From Beverwykella pulmonaria (lineage: Eukaryota > Ascomycota > Dothideomycetes > Pleosporales > Melanommataceae): 64,000 bases of DNA. Shown piece after piece: positions 35,401-48,305 of this stretch. The first letter of the stretch is position 1. Each line of letters starts with the position of its first letter. The stretch lies in NCBI GenBank assembly GCA_001599595.1, contig BCHH01000002.1:2928628-2992627 (forward strand), given 5' to 3'. The translations under genes and the position numbers were made by a program. The notes below the pieces were generated by a model, which saw nothing but the letters and a program-made list of their open reading frames with translations, had not been told where the DNA came from and made no database searches.

Positions 35401-38400
35401 CAACGGTAAATGTAGATCGGGTGATTCTCGGCTTTAAACTCTGCTTTCTCAGTCTTTTGGGGCTCCGCACTAGGACCCGGTGGCGGAGAGGTGGAGCTAG
35501 GAGCCAATGGGGATGAATCTTGACTTCCAATAGCATTCTCTGAAGCCCTCGGAGGTTCCACCTTGTCATCGACCTCCTTATAAGCTAGAAGTTCGCAAAG
35601 AAGGTAGTGGACCACGCCGTCAGGATTCTCCACGACTGGGAGCTTTAGGTCCGAAGTCTTTGTCCTCTCCAGCACAGGTGCTTTCTTCGGCTCGCTAGAC
35701 TCTTTGGGTTGGTCACTCTCAGCTACCTCATTAGACGGTTCTACCGGAGCGGAGGTGTCGGACTCTTGAGAAGGCGATTCTTCTTTCTTTGGAATGAGAG
35801 TTTGATGTCGCTGGTTCGGGTCGAAGCGTGCGAGTTGTAGTTTCTCGTTTGTAACTTCTACAAAGATTTCCGGTGCACGCAATGCTAAGTAGTACATCTG
35901 CCTAGTATACTCGTTCGTACTGGTGTTTCTCCGATCGCGTTGTTCGAACATCGACTGAATCTCACTGCGCATGATTTGTCGAATGATCGAATCGTCCTCA
36001 ATAATGTGTCGTAGTACGAGCATAAAGGCACTTCTAAGACCCTCATTTGTGATGCCGGCTAGTTGTCTAACCATCAAAAAGAGTCGTTGAATGTTCCGCT
36101 TCTCTGAAAGGCGTGCAGCGATCTTGCGTGTACGCGTGAGCATGACAAGGACTCGCATCACTGAAAGAGCGAGAGATTCATCTTTCCCGATACGCGGAAG
36201 AATCTCTATGATTGCATCGAACATCTGGTTCTTCTCATCCAGGTTCACGATAGGCTCTGGAATTTCCTCGGCAGGTGTCTCCTCCAAGTTGTCTGTGCTA
36301 GGTGGTGTCCACTGGATTTGATGTGGCAGCTGATCCTCAGCCAGCAAGCGCTCCACAATGAGAAGGACTTGTCCGATCCAAGGAGATGATTCATCTGCTG
36401 GCTGGTTGGGGAAAATTTTGATGAAGTCGAGGAGGAATGAAAAGCTCGATTTCAGCTCCTCTACAATCGCATCGTAGAAGTCTTTGTCTTGGATGACAAG
36501 AGCAAGCAGGTGCGCAGATGCCGCAATCTTTTTACCCTGTTCTCGGAAATCATCTCCAGTCTGCAAGGATATAAGAGACTGAACAAGGGTGGAGCCAATT
36601 TCTGCACGCATGGCTGCTGGCTCGGGGGCTTTGGCCACAGCCGCAGAGATGAGATCAGCCAGCTCAAACGTGACGTCGTCGTGGGAGTTGAGAATGTCCA
36701 AGGAGCGGTCAATTAGATTTTTCCGAAGGGTTGCCCGTTCTTCATCCAAATCGTCGATGGCTACCAGCTCCGTGTTGTTCCCAACCGCCATTCTCCTTTG
36801 GTACGCTAGAGCATCCCGGGATGTGCTGGCTGGCTCTGTGGCGAAGGGAACCGGTGTGTCCAATGAAAGCTCATCTTCCTCGGGTGGCCCATCTGCGTCC
36901 TCCATGTCCACAGATTGCGAATCGGGCGCCTCTGAGTCTTCACCATCACCAGTATCATCACCGGTGGACACGCTGGCATTGTCTGCGGGTTCGGGTACTA
37001 TGACCTCTGCCCTGCTTGGGGAAGCAGTTGGCGGACCGCGAGCCGAGAGTTCATATTGGGGAATCGGGTTTCTTGATGAGCGAATATCTTTCACTTGATT
37101 CTGGCAATACTCCCGAGCCGTGTTTACGTTGTCACAACACCGATAAAGGGCTTCTTCAGCAAGACCTTCTTCGTAGCCTGCATCTTTCAGACGTTGCATG
37201 TGATCCTCAGAGCGCGGCTTCCACGGTTTAATTATGGGCTTGTTTCGTTTCGGGATCTTATCCACGCTCTTGTAAGCGCCATGCTCCGCGTCGCCATCAA
37301 GCACAGTCTTAAGGATGTTGATAGATGTCTTCACGATTGAGGTGGTTGCCTTGTCGATGAGCTCAGAGTTCCAAATTTCGCGCACTGGCTTGATCACTGC
37401 ATATCGCAGTTCAACAAGGAACTGCGCAGAAACAAAAAAATCGGGACGGTCTCGATCGCGGTCAGGCCGTGACTGCATTGACGAAGTCTGGCTGGCTTCA
37501 TTGACCACCTTGGTGTTGATAATCTGCGCATAGAATGCCAAGATGATTTTCACACCCCCAAGCGACAGATTCAAGACTCGTTGCGTGTCTTCCTTGGTGC
37601 CATCTTCTTGCGTCTTGACGATTGATACAGCAGACTGGTAGAATGTGTTGAGAATATCCGAAAGTACCGCTAGCCCCCCCAAATTCCTAAAGGAGACCAG
37701 GATCAAAGTCAACGCTTGAGGGGTTGCACGGTCCATGTTGTTTTCAATCATCAATTGCGACATGGATGTTAAGATGACAATCCAGTAGGCATATCTGTCT
37801 TCAGCGGAATCAGAATCTTTCGGTCCTTCGAACTGGAGTTGATCAATGGCGGCTTGCGCAAGTTGATCTGCGACAATGGTTGCGCATTGTTTCTGATAAG
37901 ACTCGAGACTTCGACGAAAGAGGAGGAGTTTGCCTAAGGATTGGAAGAATGGTGCAATTCCCGTTGGTATCTTGCTTAGCAGATATCGTAACGTTTGTGT
38001 ATTCTTAAATCGCGCGCTGTTCTGGCTAAGAAGGGAGCCATTAGAGGTTGTTACTGGATCGGTTGCAATGCCTTCAGAACTCGCCCCTTCGGTGGGCTCA
38101 GCAGGTGTTTGATCGCTGTTCCCAATCCGTAGAACGTAGTCCGCTTCAATGGCCCCGAATCCAGAGCTCTTGATGCGGGTTTCCTTCTCCCACTCGGTAG
38201 GCATATTCTTCTGAAGAAGAATCTCTTCCCAGACGCAGCTCCGATGAAGCCGGCCGAGACTATCTACGAGGCTGGCGTACATGTCTGCAAGGTTCACTTG
38301 ACTAGAAACATTGTGCGTTGACCGGTGGTTGAACATTTGGCCCTGAAATGTTAGTGTCAAAGCGTGGACGAGGGTGTGTACGGCGACAAGCGATTTCACG

Positions 38401-41400
38401 TATTCGGTGCCGTGCTGTAGGATATCTCGTCGTTCAATTGATTTCTGGTTCTCAGACGGGCTGACGCTTGTGAACGGGGCAAAGAAAGCCTCCTTCCCAG
38501 TGTGACGCATTAAAGGTTCGAGTCGGTCCAGGGCTCGTTGAGCTCGTTTAAGTATTGACGGCACTGTGATATGGGGCTTTTGCTCCACAAGAACCTGGAC
38601 GACACGGCCAAACTCATCGCTAGTGGTGCGCAACTCATTGAACTTTGGGTCTAAGCAAGGAAGAGTTGCAAAGTCTAAGATGGACTCTACGCCGTCCGCT
38701 TCGATGAATGCCGCGCACATGCTATGATTGGAGAAAAAGCCTCCAAGGAATCGGCATACAACACTGATGTATTGGCCAGTCGTAGGACCGTCGGAGCCAT
38801 CTTCCGTCTCAATGACTTCCTTGATAGTAATCTTGCCCCGGGACGAACTTGTTGGTTGTTGGTCGTCCACATCTTGCATTTCGACGTCAACCCCAGCACT
38901 ACTAGAGCTGCTTGAGAGTTCTTCATAAAGTGGTCCATTGGGTCCGAGAAGTGATTGGCGTCCACCAGCCACAAAAATCGTTCCGTCCTTGTCTTCCGTC
39001 CAAAGCTTGGCACCAACGCCCTCCTTTTCTGCCTTATCAGAGCATAGTTGAACTACTCGTGCGATCATTTCGCTTAAAGATGACAAGACCTGCGACTTCA
39101 AAGGCGGGTGGTGGCGAACCAGTTCATCGAACGTGTTTCCGATCAATCCTGGTATTTCAGGGTCCACGTCAAGAGCTTTGACATGGGCAGGGCTCTCAAA
39201 GATCTCAAAGAAACGTCGCAGGGCCGCAGAAGACTGGAAGAGCTTCATCCCAGCTTCATTGAGACAGATGGCACCAAATGCCGGCGGAAGAGTGGAGATG
39301 GCTTCGGCAACTGGGAGGATACCCGGAGCTAGAGGTACATCGCTAGCTCGGGCTGGGTAAGTGCGAGGGGGGGAGGACGTCTGGTCTTTGAGTCCTCCAT
39401 CAGGAGCAGAAGTCGGCTCAGAAGGCCCAGAAGGCTCAGAAGGCCCAGAAGGCCCAGAAGGCTCAGAAGGCTCAGAAGGCTCAGGAGGCTCAGAAGGCTC
39501 AGAGGTATGCGGCTTAGCTATTGTTTCCAAAAAGGCCTCACTAAGCCCAGCTTCCGCGATGACTTGGTAACTGGTCGGTTCGTTGTGAATAAAGCTTGTA
39601 AGGATATTGACTGCCATGCTCCAGACTGTTGACCCGAAAACGGTCGCGTTCGATAGAACGGTGCGAAGACCACTAAGGAGCTTGGGAGAGTCAATCAAAT
39701 TCCGCATAAGGCGATCAAAGTTGCCTCCTGTGTGTGACATCATGTGATTCATAAACTTGAAGAGCCATCGTAGGGTTTGCTGATGATAGAAAGGAATCTG
39801 ATAATCAGTGAGTTGAGTCTTGAATTCTTTCGGCATACCCTTGCCGTCCTTGGCGAGTTCCTGAGAGGTGTTCACCTCGTAGGACATTAGATCAGCAATG
39901 ATGTCGAGGCCTTTTGCGCTAACCAATGCTGAGAATGCATCACGAAGATTGTATACAAAAGTGTCGAGGAAGTTGAGGACCTTCGGATAATTGCGTTCTG
40001 CCTTCTTCGTCCGAAGCTTGAGGACTTCGACCAAAATTTCAAGGAGCCCTGCGGATACCATTCCCTCACCTGTTCGTTGCTGGGATGTAGGAAGAGTGTT
40101 GAGCAAAGCGAACAGCGCATCCCGCCACTCGTCCTCATCCACATTGTCTTCAGGGTCGCTATCCACGCCAAGCTCGGCGACAGCCTTCCGAACAACGTAG
40201 AATAGCACGCCGTGGTTGACGTTAACGCTAAGTGCAGAACAGACGTCAGCAGCCTTCGCTTTGTGTTTCGCCAAGGCCTCGATAGCATATATAGCCAATG
40301 TTTGAAGTTCTCTAGAGACACCTACACCTCCATTTCCAGGGGGATGCACAAGCTCAGAAAGCTGGTAGGCCAATTGCAAACGACGGGGCTCATCTGAGTC
40401 TTGTTGACCCACTCTCAGGTAGAACTCTTTCTCTGCATGAACATAGCCCAGATTGGATATGGCTAGTAACCGAATAGCGACTGCATCCTCTCGACCGGAA
40501 CTTCCCGAACTAAGTGCTTGTGCAATCCGGAGTTTATGTAGAAGTTCATAATGAACGCTCTCGGGTAGGTCAGCAAGTCCTTGTTTCAGGAGCTCATGTA
40601 TATCTGTCTTCGATACAATATCTGAGGATATCTCAAAGATTTTGGGTCCCGAGGGTCGAGTTCCCTCCGGATCGGTGGGGGCAAAGGTCGGAGTGGTCGG
40701 GGAGTCAGGCGTCGAAGCCGTCTGTGGCTGCCGGGGCGTCTGATTGGGACGCATGGTCGACGCTCGACGCACTGGCGTCGGGGTAGCAGGGGCCTCTGCA
40801 GAAGCCGACTTGTTGCCGCTGTCTTCTGACGCAGAAGGTGGCTCATAGTAGGAGATCAAGACGCCGCCGAATTCTTGCTTCACCGTAGAGTCTGGCAACG
40901 CAAACATACCAACCAAATTAGTAGCGCTGATCTTTTCAGAATCAATGCGACGATCTCCAAACGCCTTCTCTTTTCCTTTCCCAGAAGGCGTTGCAAATAC
41001 CGGAGCCGTTGGCACTGGACCTTTGGCAAATGGAGCCGCCAATTTCTGCACTTTGTCGAGGTTGAAGTTGTAATGGCTAGCAAGCAGAGTCGGGTGGAAG
41101 GTGGCGGGCGCAAGACGCATTCGTGCAGCATGATAGCGTTGGGCCAGACGTAGGCTTAACCGCAGGGTCGCTTTGAGTAACGATGTCGACGTTGTATTGA
41201 GAAGCTTGTCTAGGTGAGCACTGCTAGAGTACAGACTCCTATTCCCGCAATTTTCCAACAGCAGACGGGTGAAGCTGAGGATCTGCTCGATGAGCTCCCG
41301 GTCGCCATCTTGGGGTATGTGCAGCTTTTCCAAGATAGCGTCATTGGTTGCGTGCTCGGGCGCAGCACTGCCCTCATCTGCGTCGCCCTTCAGCAGTAGA

Positions 41401-41709
41401 CGCCGCTGAAAAGGCTGGATCTGCGGGCCATCTTCTAGGCCATATTCCTTATTGAACAGCTCTAGAATGCGGTCAAAGCGATTGAGCACGGGTATCCAGT
41501 GGTAGGTGTCGCCGCGGGGAAAGGGCCATAGTTTCGGGAACGAGGCGAGATGTGCGGGGATCTGGTAGAGCGGTATCGATGAAGTGGCTTGTACAAAGTC
41601 TGCTATCATCGGCGACTAGGGGGGGTCAGTAAATGTCCGCGCTTTGCGGGGGATGTACACGTACCAGAGTCGACTCGTGTCTTGATGTAGCCTGCTTCTT
41701 GATCTTCAT
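29479..41709 (-). CDS. TOM1: giant HECT-type E3 ubiquitin ligase, TOM1/HUWE1 family
   Basis: Four exons, 41709-41665, 41615-34040, 33991-29636 and 29573-29479, give 4023 residues, typical of filamentous-fungal Tom1. The tiny first exon supplies the family start MKIKKQATSRHESTL and the second continues SPMIADFVQATSSIPLYQIPAHL. The N-terminal half matches the armadillo-like DUF908/DUF913 region. A UBA domain lies at about residues 1478-1520 (RLKDAGYEEGLAEEALYRC). A long Asp/Glu-rich acidic segment precedes repeated LxxLP-type ubiquitin-binding motifs (LEYLEALPEELREEVL, EFLNALPLEIREELL). The HECT domain fills the last 350 residues, with the catalytic Cys near residue 3990 in SSHTCFNQ and the ending GEGYFGFA. 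It attaches ubiquitin to histones, ribosomal and mRNA-export proteins in yeast; roles here are by family. A Ser-Glu-Pro repeat near residues 716-750 is a low-complexity insertion. Confidence 0.96.
29616..29629. repeat. 14-bp poly-G/poly-C run in the last TOM1 intron
   Basis: The run of C on the coding strand begins directly after the donor GTAAAT. The intron also has a perfect TACTAAC branch point (29585-29591 on the minus strand). The run length is prone to sequencing and replication slippage. Confidence 0.85.
39409..39511 (-). repeat. 9-bp tandem repeat encoding Ser-Glu-Pro/Ser-Gly-Pro units in TOM1
   Basis: The plus strand reads GGCTCAGAA/GGCCCAGAA about ten times in succession. On the coding strand it gives SEP, SGP and PEP units. 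All units keep the frame, so the repeat is tolerated in the protein; copy number may vary between strains. Confidence 0.8.
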
Positions 41710-42692
41710 GACGACGCGGGCCGCGCAGAAGGCAAGCTGCCCTCACATGCAGTCCCTTGAGTGTTAGCGGTGCAAACTGCCCTAGGTGCCCACGATGGTT
41801 GCTCAAATATATGTCGATGGTTTCTAGCCTTGCAGAAGCTTCCCGTGGGGTTGAACTACAGTTGCCTTTATCGAGCACGAGAGGTGTGGAGGGAGATGTA
41901 GGCTGCGTCGGTGAACATGCAAATGTCTTGTAGAGCTGGCAGATGCACGTGAGAGAGTGTTTTTAAAGTCGAAGAGGCGGAGAGTGGAGAGATGGCGGAA
42001 GTGAAGGGCGTTGTGCAGAAGCGCGAATGTCGAAGCGGTATTGCAAGAAACCACACGGTGCAGGCGTGGATCTCGGCGGCGAAGCGACAAGTCTTCAGCA
42101 GAGCAGCAGAGGCCGAAGACGGCAGCGCACAGCCTCGCAAAACGTCGTGTTGGGTGAGAAGTGGTATTGGTGGTTAGATGGAGCTTCGTTCCATGTAGTC
42201 ACTTTCTAAATGATGCGCGCGGTCCGGGCGAGGCTTGGCGGCGGAGGAAGAGAAAAAAGCTTCGGACGCAACACCACGCCTACAAATCAGGCAATCACAC
42301 GACGCGTTTGCCGGCTCATCTGGAAACTTCTGCACTGGAGTCATTGTTCATGTTAATTTCGCCACGACGTACACGTTCACGTTGCTGGCTAACGTAGCCG
42401 CATTCATACATGGAGTCATAGCAGAGACGTTATTTGGCGGTCGTATTGAATGATGCATTTGTTAGTGTATGACGCCAGTGAAGAGTTCTCAAATGGTCGC
42501 CATACCGCTCGCCTCCTCAATGTAGTCAAGCAGAAGTCGCTCTGAAATTATACAAGCACGGAGAACGGAATCGTCGTGGAGATTGCAGAGCGTTAACATG
42601 TCTTTGGGCTTTGTGGTTTTATCCTCGCAGTTGGAGATATAACTCGGATGGGATATGAGCCACTAGCTTTCCGGTGAAGCGGCTCACATCTC
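41710..42692. other. upstream region of TOM1 and 3' side of the BLOC-1-like gene
   Basis: About 1 kb lies between the TOM1 start and the end of the BLOC-1-like gene, both on the minus strand. Short frames on both strands show no family signal. It presumably carries the TOM1 promoter. Confidence 0.45.
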
Positions 42693-43055
42693 CTAGCCAT
42701 GCGTACCGCTAGCAGTCTCCGGAACGGCCTTTCCTTCAACCAATCGCATTGTTTCCTCCAGGACCAATAAGTCTCGCTCAATCACCTCAGCCCAGTTCTG
42801 GATGTCCCCAATCTCATTGAGCTTTTTGGTGCTGGTGTCGGCCAACTTCTGCCACTGAGCGCTTTGCTTGGCCAGCGCGGCCGTCTGCTTGGCCAGCTCC
42901 TTCTCTTGCTTCGCTATGGCCTCGGCGTTGGAGTGGAGGTCTGCTGCTCGTGTCCGCATCTCATTGTCGACAGACCCACCGATAGAGGCGAGTGAGGCTA
43001 TCACAGCGGCGCGGGCCTCCGCCGTTCGGCGTTCAGATTCAGAATCCGTGGACAT
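42693..43055 (-). CDS. BLOC-1 subunit 1-like protein (BLOS1/GCN5L1 family)
   Basis: A single-exon gene of 120 residues. The middle is one long coiled coil with heptad spacing (EAIAKQEKELAKQTAALAKQSAQWQKL), followed by LNEIGDIQNWAEVIERDLLVLEETM. The QTxxLxKQxxQW and ELGDIxNWAxxIExD pattern is that of BLOS1/GCN5L1, a subunit of the BLOC-1 complex. BLOC-1 acts in endosome and vacuole-related organelle trafficking; in yeast the BLOC-1 complex works on endosomal Rab control. Length matches the family (about 110-130). The start at 43055 gives an acidic N-terminus (MSTDSESERRTAEAR). No signal peptide or membrane helix is present. An alternative is an unrelated small coiled-coil protein, but the motif spacing is persuasive. 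Confidence 0.75.
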   Translation of the reverse strand: MSTDSESERRTAEARAAVIASLASIGGSVDNEMRTRAADLHSNAEAIAKQEKELAKQTAALAKQSAQWQKLADTSTKKLNEIGDIQNWAEVIERDLLVLEETMRLVEGKAVPETASGTHG

Positions 43056-44613
43056 TATGTGATTTGTCGGTCGGCAGTCGTTAGAGGTTCAGCACAGTGT
43101 TATGTTTCAGGACGGGAGCAGTAAGTAGGTCTTTCACGAGACGTAGTGGAGTACACAAGCCCAGGAAAGAGCACGACCTCGGGAGCCGCCACTTATAGTG
43201 CCTACAGACTGCATAATAGCCGACCTTACAGATGACCTAGGAGGTAGATAAGCTTTTTTGCGCCATCCACCGTCGATGTCAAGAATGCGCCGCCTTAAGC
43301 CGGATTGTATGCATGAGGGTGTGAGCGAGGTCCAACATGAGTGGGCCAAACGGGCGACAAACACGAGCCAGCAAGACATGCCATCACTGGGGATGCCGTC
43401 TTTTTCTAAACCAGTCAAGGATCGTAGACACGTGTCTAGGGGAGGCTGGCCACATCTGTTGGTATGACAGGATAAAAACTGTGCGGGCTTGAAATTATGG
43501 CGGGGTAAGACGGGCGTGAACACTACGATACGTACCTACATAGAGACGCCGATGAGGCGTGTAAAGTGCAGCGGTACTGATGGAAAGCAAGTGCTTTAAG
43601 TCTCCTGAAAGAACCACGTAGATTTCAGTCTTTCATTCTGAGTCCCGGTTAGGGCGTGTTATCAACCTGGGCGACAGATTCGTTGGACAGAAAGGAATGT
43701 TGACAGTTATCGGAATAGGAATACGGTTGTAGGGCTAGGTTTCTTCAAGTCAGCTAGCGTACGGTGACTTGCGGGCATTCAAAGTGCTTCGAATGTTCAG
43801 CAAGAGCGAGAGATGTAAGCCATCGGGGCAGATTCAGTGCTGCAGAGATTCCAGAATATCAAATGTTGCTCACAGGTGCTTCCGCTTCTTCGTGAGGCAG
43901 GAGCCACCAACTATTCTGATCTTAGTCTCTCAGCCTTATATTCGAACGCCCGCCGTCAATCACTTCATGTATAACATGCGTCCTCATTGCCCAGTGGGAT
44001 CTCTCGATATAGCTCTTCATCGGCCCACTTCACTTCCAGTGTCTTGTAGACTGAGGTTTGCTGATGATGGGACGTGCTGATGCAAATCATGCTGATGCAA
44101 ATCATGCTGGTGGCCGAGGGACGGCCCGCCTTAAGGATCTTCATAGACATCCACACCCGACAAGTGCGCATGGTAGAACGTCAACACCGCATCAGGGTTC
44201 CCTCGGTCTCTCATAATCGGTATGAGGAAAGACCGTGGAAGGACAGCTGGATGGGGATGTTGTTGGGAGGCTGTGGGGGCCGTTTTCAGCTCCCCGCCAC
44301 AGCCTTACTTTCAGCTAAGAGCCAGCGGTCGGGGCTTCACAGCTTGCGCGAGAGAATCGCAGTCCAGCCGTACGGGCTTCTTCCCCTTCCTCTACACCTG
44401 CTCCCTCGCGACCCTTTACCAGTTTCTCTTTCGCAAAGCGCCTCTTTTCCAAACCTGCAGAGAAACCCAGGATACCCTGGTCGTACCGTCAACGAGAGCT
44501 TCGCACACGAAAGCTGAAGAGCACAAACGCAGCCACTGCCGTACGAAGAGGCTGCGATACGACGACAGCAGAGGAGGCTGAAACAAGAGGAGCACCTCCA
44601 GCCCTATGGTCCA
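43056..44613. other. 1.6 kb divergent promoter region
   Basis: It lies between the BLOC-1-like gene (minus) and the membrane glycoprotein gene (plus). A frame of 129 codons at 43134-43523 on the minus strand has no recognisable content. A perfect 15-bp direct repeat at 44075-44104 is listed separately. Confidence 0.45.
44075..44104. repeat. perfect 15-bp tandem repeat containing ATGCAAAT
   Basis: The unit TGCTGATGCAAATCA occurs twice back to back. Each copy contains the octamer ATGCAAAT. It lies about 510 bp upstream of the membrane glycoprotein start and could be a paired regulator site or a chance duplication. Confidence 0.7.
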
Positions 44614-47600
44614 TTGGCAATGGCCGACCAACAACCGCTTATCAACGACTCCTCTGATCCATCTGGTACCGCGACCAACACACCTGCGTTGCCGTCGCTT
44701 GGCTTTTCCTCCTTCTCCCAGTCCCTCGGAATCGGCGCGCATCCACATGTCTCATCTCCGTCGAGCCCGCCGTCGAGGTCGCGCCCAGGATACACCAGGC
44801 TACAAAGCGACACGCCTGGGGTTGAACGCAATACCCCGGAAACACTGGTAGAGGAGGATGAGGAGGACATTGCAGACAGCTTCAAAAAGCAAAGCGGCAG
44901 TGGGCTAGGCATTGCGAATCCCGCATCGCCGCCAGTGCCCAAACGGTCAGTATCTATACAAACGATACCTAGGGTTCCCATTGGAGCAAAGAGCCCAACT
45001 CTGTATAGCGCTACCACTTTGAGTCCCCCAAACACCGGCGACCCGTTTCTCGGGGGCTTTCCAAAAGATTCTGCGTCCAGTACACCAGACCTGAGGCGAG
45101 AGAGATCCAGTCCGAAGGATGATAGAGGCGATTATGAACAATTCCGGCGCGGCGTTCTCAAGAATACCAACAGCAATCCCGACGATTATCAAAACTACAT
45201 TCATTCCTCGGATACAAATCCCTTGCGCAAGGGTGCACCATCTATTCGGTCCGCTTACGAGAGTGGGTATGCTTTTGCTTATAGATATTACAATAGGATT
45301 GACTGAATCATAGATGACTTTCGTCCTAACCAGGAATGTCCCACAACTAAGGATTTCTACCAGTCTCGTTACACCTGGGTGTCAATTACCATTGTGGTTA
45401 TTTGCTTGTTCTCAACCGTATTCTCTGGAATCTTCCTCGTACTTGCTTTGAAAGGCCCCAGGTATGGTCGAAGAATTACAACACATGGCTCCCTTACCCC
45501 GGCAGGGGCGCAAGTCCTAACATCGGTCATGGCAAAGCTCATTGAACTGTCTTTTGTCACCTCCTTTGTCGCCTTCCTTGGCCAGGTCCTGAGTCGGAGA
45601 GCCTTCATGAAAGAGCAAGGCCGAGGCGTTACTCTGTCCGAATTGAGTATGTGGAGGTGGGTGGTGCAACCCGGGACACTTATCACGCATTGGGAAACAG
45701 CAAAGTATGCCGGAGTAACGGTTCTGGGTTTGCTGAGCTTGCTAAGTGCTGTCTTGGCTACCTTGTACGCACCAGCAGCCACTGCACTAGGTGAGTAGCT
45801 GAGTGAAACCATGCAGCGCTTTCGCTGACCATGTGTATAGTTCAACCAGCGCTCAAATTTGGCAAATGGGAGCGTAGAGTCTTGGTGGGTCAAGTTAAGT
45901 CCCAGTTCGCGAACGTCAACTACGTCAAATTAATCTGCGAGACTCCTATCCGTACCGACGATGAAGCCGGCGGGAGCACATGTTTGCAGATTGAACATGC
46001 TGCACAAGGATACCACAATTATCAAAGGTACCTAGCGTACTGGAACACCCAATCTAACTATGGGAATGGATCATTGAATCAGAGCGAGCGGCCACCAGGA
46101 TTCGGTTTGCTGCACGAAAACACTACCGTTGTAGCGAACTGGATCAACATCATCGACACAAAGGCCGTATCAAAAGAACACGGACGCGCCATCAACAATG
46201 TCTCTCTGGCTATGCCACATTCCGGGGTGTTCCAGGCCGCTCGCGATGCCAGGAACGACATTCTTCAACCGGAAGAGCTTAATTCCGAAGGCAATTACTT
46301 TCTACGTGCCTCTGTGCCGCTTCCAGTCATGCACGTCCTATGCGCAAACATGAATGAGACGGAACTGAGCCCGATCGTTTACGATAAATGGCCCGGCAAC
46401 GGGCACGTTGATATCAATAACTGGGGTAAACTATCGGCCAACGCAACTACAAAGAATGTTACGGTTGTGGATGACATCTTTGGTTGGACCAAAGAGAAAG
46501 AGAATGGGATTGACTATCCGCCCGTTTTCGCGAAACTTCCAATGCCTTTCAATACTATCCTCAATCATACCAATGCTGCATGGGGGAGGGATTCGATCTA
46601 TCTCCTAGGACAAGGTGGAAAAGACACGCGATCAGACAAAACCGGAGTCTACTTCTTGTGCCAGATCAAAGTGTCCCTCACACCATACTGCAGCACGCGC
46701 TACAACGCTACTGGTTCTGGCGGCTCGTTGGAGGCCATCTGTGATAAAGACGATGATATGGCGTACATCAAAAGCGTCACTAATGCTACAAAGGTTTTGA
46801 ATGTTCCTGACTGGAGAGACATCGGATTCGACTGGTCCAATTCAATGTCTCTGAATACTGGTATCATGGACGCCAATGCTTCCAATTCGCGGCTTCTCAC
46901 CCAATTGGCACTACAACCAGACCCCAGCGGCGATATCGATTTGAACCCTGCTCTTCCGAGTCCCGCAGAGGCCCTAGCGGTGATGTCTGGTTGCACCTTG
47001 CTCATGGCTGCCCAAGATTCTCCTTTTGTCATGTTCTGGGTAAGTTACTTTTCGTTATCCGTCATGATTTACCATTTAGTTGTGAGTTGCCTGTCTTGGA
47101 TGTATCTAACTCTTCAACAGAACTACTCCCTGCCGACTTTAGGTGTCCCCCAACCCCAGTACTTCAATGCATCAGTCCAAGCCCAGCAATACGGCTCCGG
47201 CGGCAGCGATCAAGTCTCCAGAGGCTGGGTCATCATCTTGCTCCTCGTCTTTCTCATGGATATCTTCGTTCTCATTTATTTCCTCTTCCACCGCGGTCTT
47301 GTAACCGATTTCTCCGAACCCCCGAATCTCTTCGCTCTCGCTGTCAATTCTCCGCCTTCACACCTCTTCGCTGGAAGCTGTGGTGGCGGGCCCGAAGGGA
47401 AACAGTTCATGGTGAACTGGTTCGTCAACACAGAAGGCGACCACTTGTTCATGGAGCCGGGCCAAAGACCCATACATGAGCATGCGCATGGGCAGCCTCA
47501 TATGCACGGTTCTGCACCCACGGCAGCCGCCAAACCAGGCTTCTTCGATGCCATCACAGGCGGGATTGCAAAGTTGCGTACGAGAGGACTTCATATTGGG

Positions 47601-47726
47601 AGAAAGCCGAATCACCCGCCGATGAGGCCTGCGAGTGTGAATGAGTCGGATCTGGAGCTAGAGCAGCAGAATACGAGGACGCAGAGGCAGTATGCTATGT
47701 TGGCGAAGCGGAGAAGTATGCTTTAA
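44614..47726 (+). CDS. large fungal membrane glycoprotein of unknown function
   Basis: Four exons, 44614-45262, 45314-45790, 45841-47039 and 47121-47726, give 976 residues (974 if the second Met is used). The first 210 residues are Ser/Pro-rich, cytosolic-looking and probably disordered. Membrane segments follow at WVSITIVVICLFSTVFSGIFLVLAL, in the SFVTSFVAFLGQVL region and at GVTVLGLLSLLSAVLATLYA. A long outer loop of about 420 residues carries many N-glycosylation sequons (NQS, NTT, NVS, NET, NAT, NVT, NHT) and several Cys. A last strong helix, GWVIILLLVFLMDIFVLIYFLF, is followed by a His/Gly-rich cytosolic tail. I recognise no catalytic motif; related uncharacterised proteins occur in many filamentous ascomycetes. 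The first intron uses donor GTGGGT because the nearby GTATGC would leave a stop. Confidence 0.82.
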
Positions 47727-48305
47727 TGATGAATGGCATGGCTGGAGTTAATTATGAATGCTCATTGTACAACAATGTTGATAGTTAACGTTAATGATAA
47801 GTATATAATGTGCAATATGTAATCACCGATTGGAAAATGGTTCCTACTCCTTTATCCTCAATCAAACCTTCTTAGGACCACCAATCTTAAATCAAGTGTC
47901 CCTTCTGTCGGGGAATTGCTAGGTGATGTGGTAGTACAAGACCAACCTGAGGCTTTGGAGAATCTACCTCAGTGATATTTGCTCTTCACCAATTTTCGGC
48001 CCTGCGGCCCCTGTTCTTCACTGCAGTGAGCTCCTTGGACGATCGTCTCCATTTGCAGCATAATATATGTGGTGCGATACGAGAGATGGCGGTTGTCGAG
48101 CGCCCCCGAGTCTGATCTCACGGCTGACGTCATTGGCTTCCACTTCGCCGTGGCCTGAGCGCCTCGACGTCGATCGAGTCATGGACGGCACGGAATTGGG
48201 GAACGCGATATGAGGGGTTCTGAATGTGCACGATAGACTAACCTAGATGTGGAGACTGAACCTATCTATCTCTCTCCCTCTAACTATCGCAGGAAGAAGG
48301 GGGAA
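47727..48305. other. 3' spacer before the solo LTR
   Basis: This is the downstream side of the membrane glycoprotein gene, ending at the target duplication of the solo LTR. No gene is seen. Confidence 0.45.
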
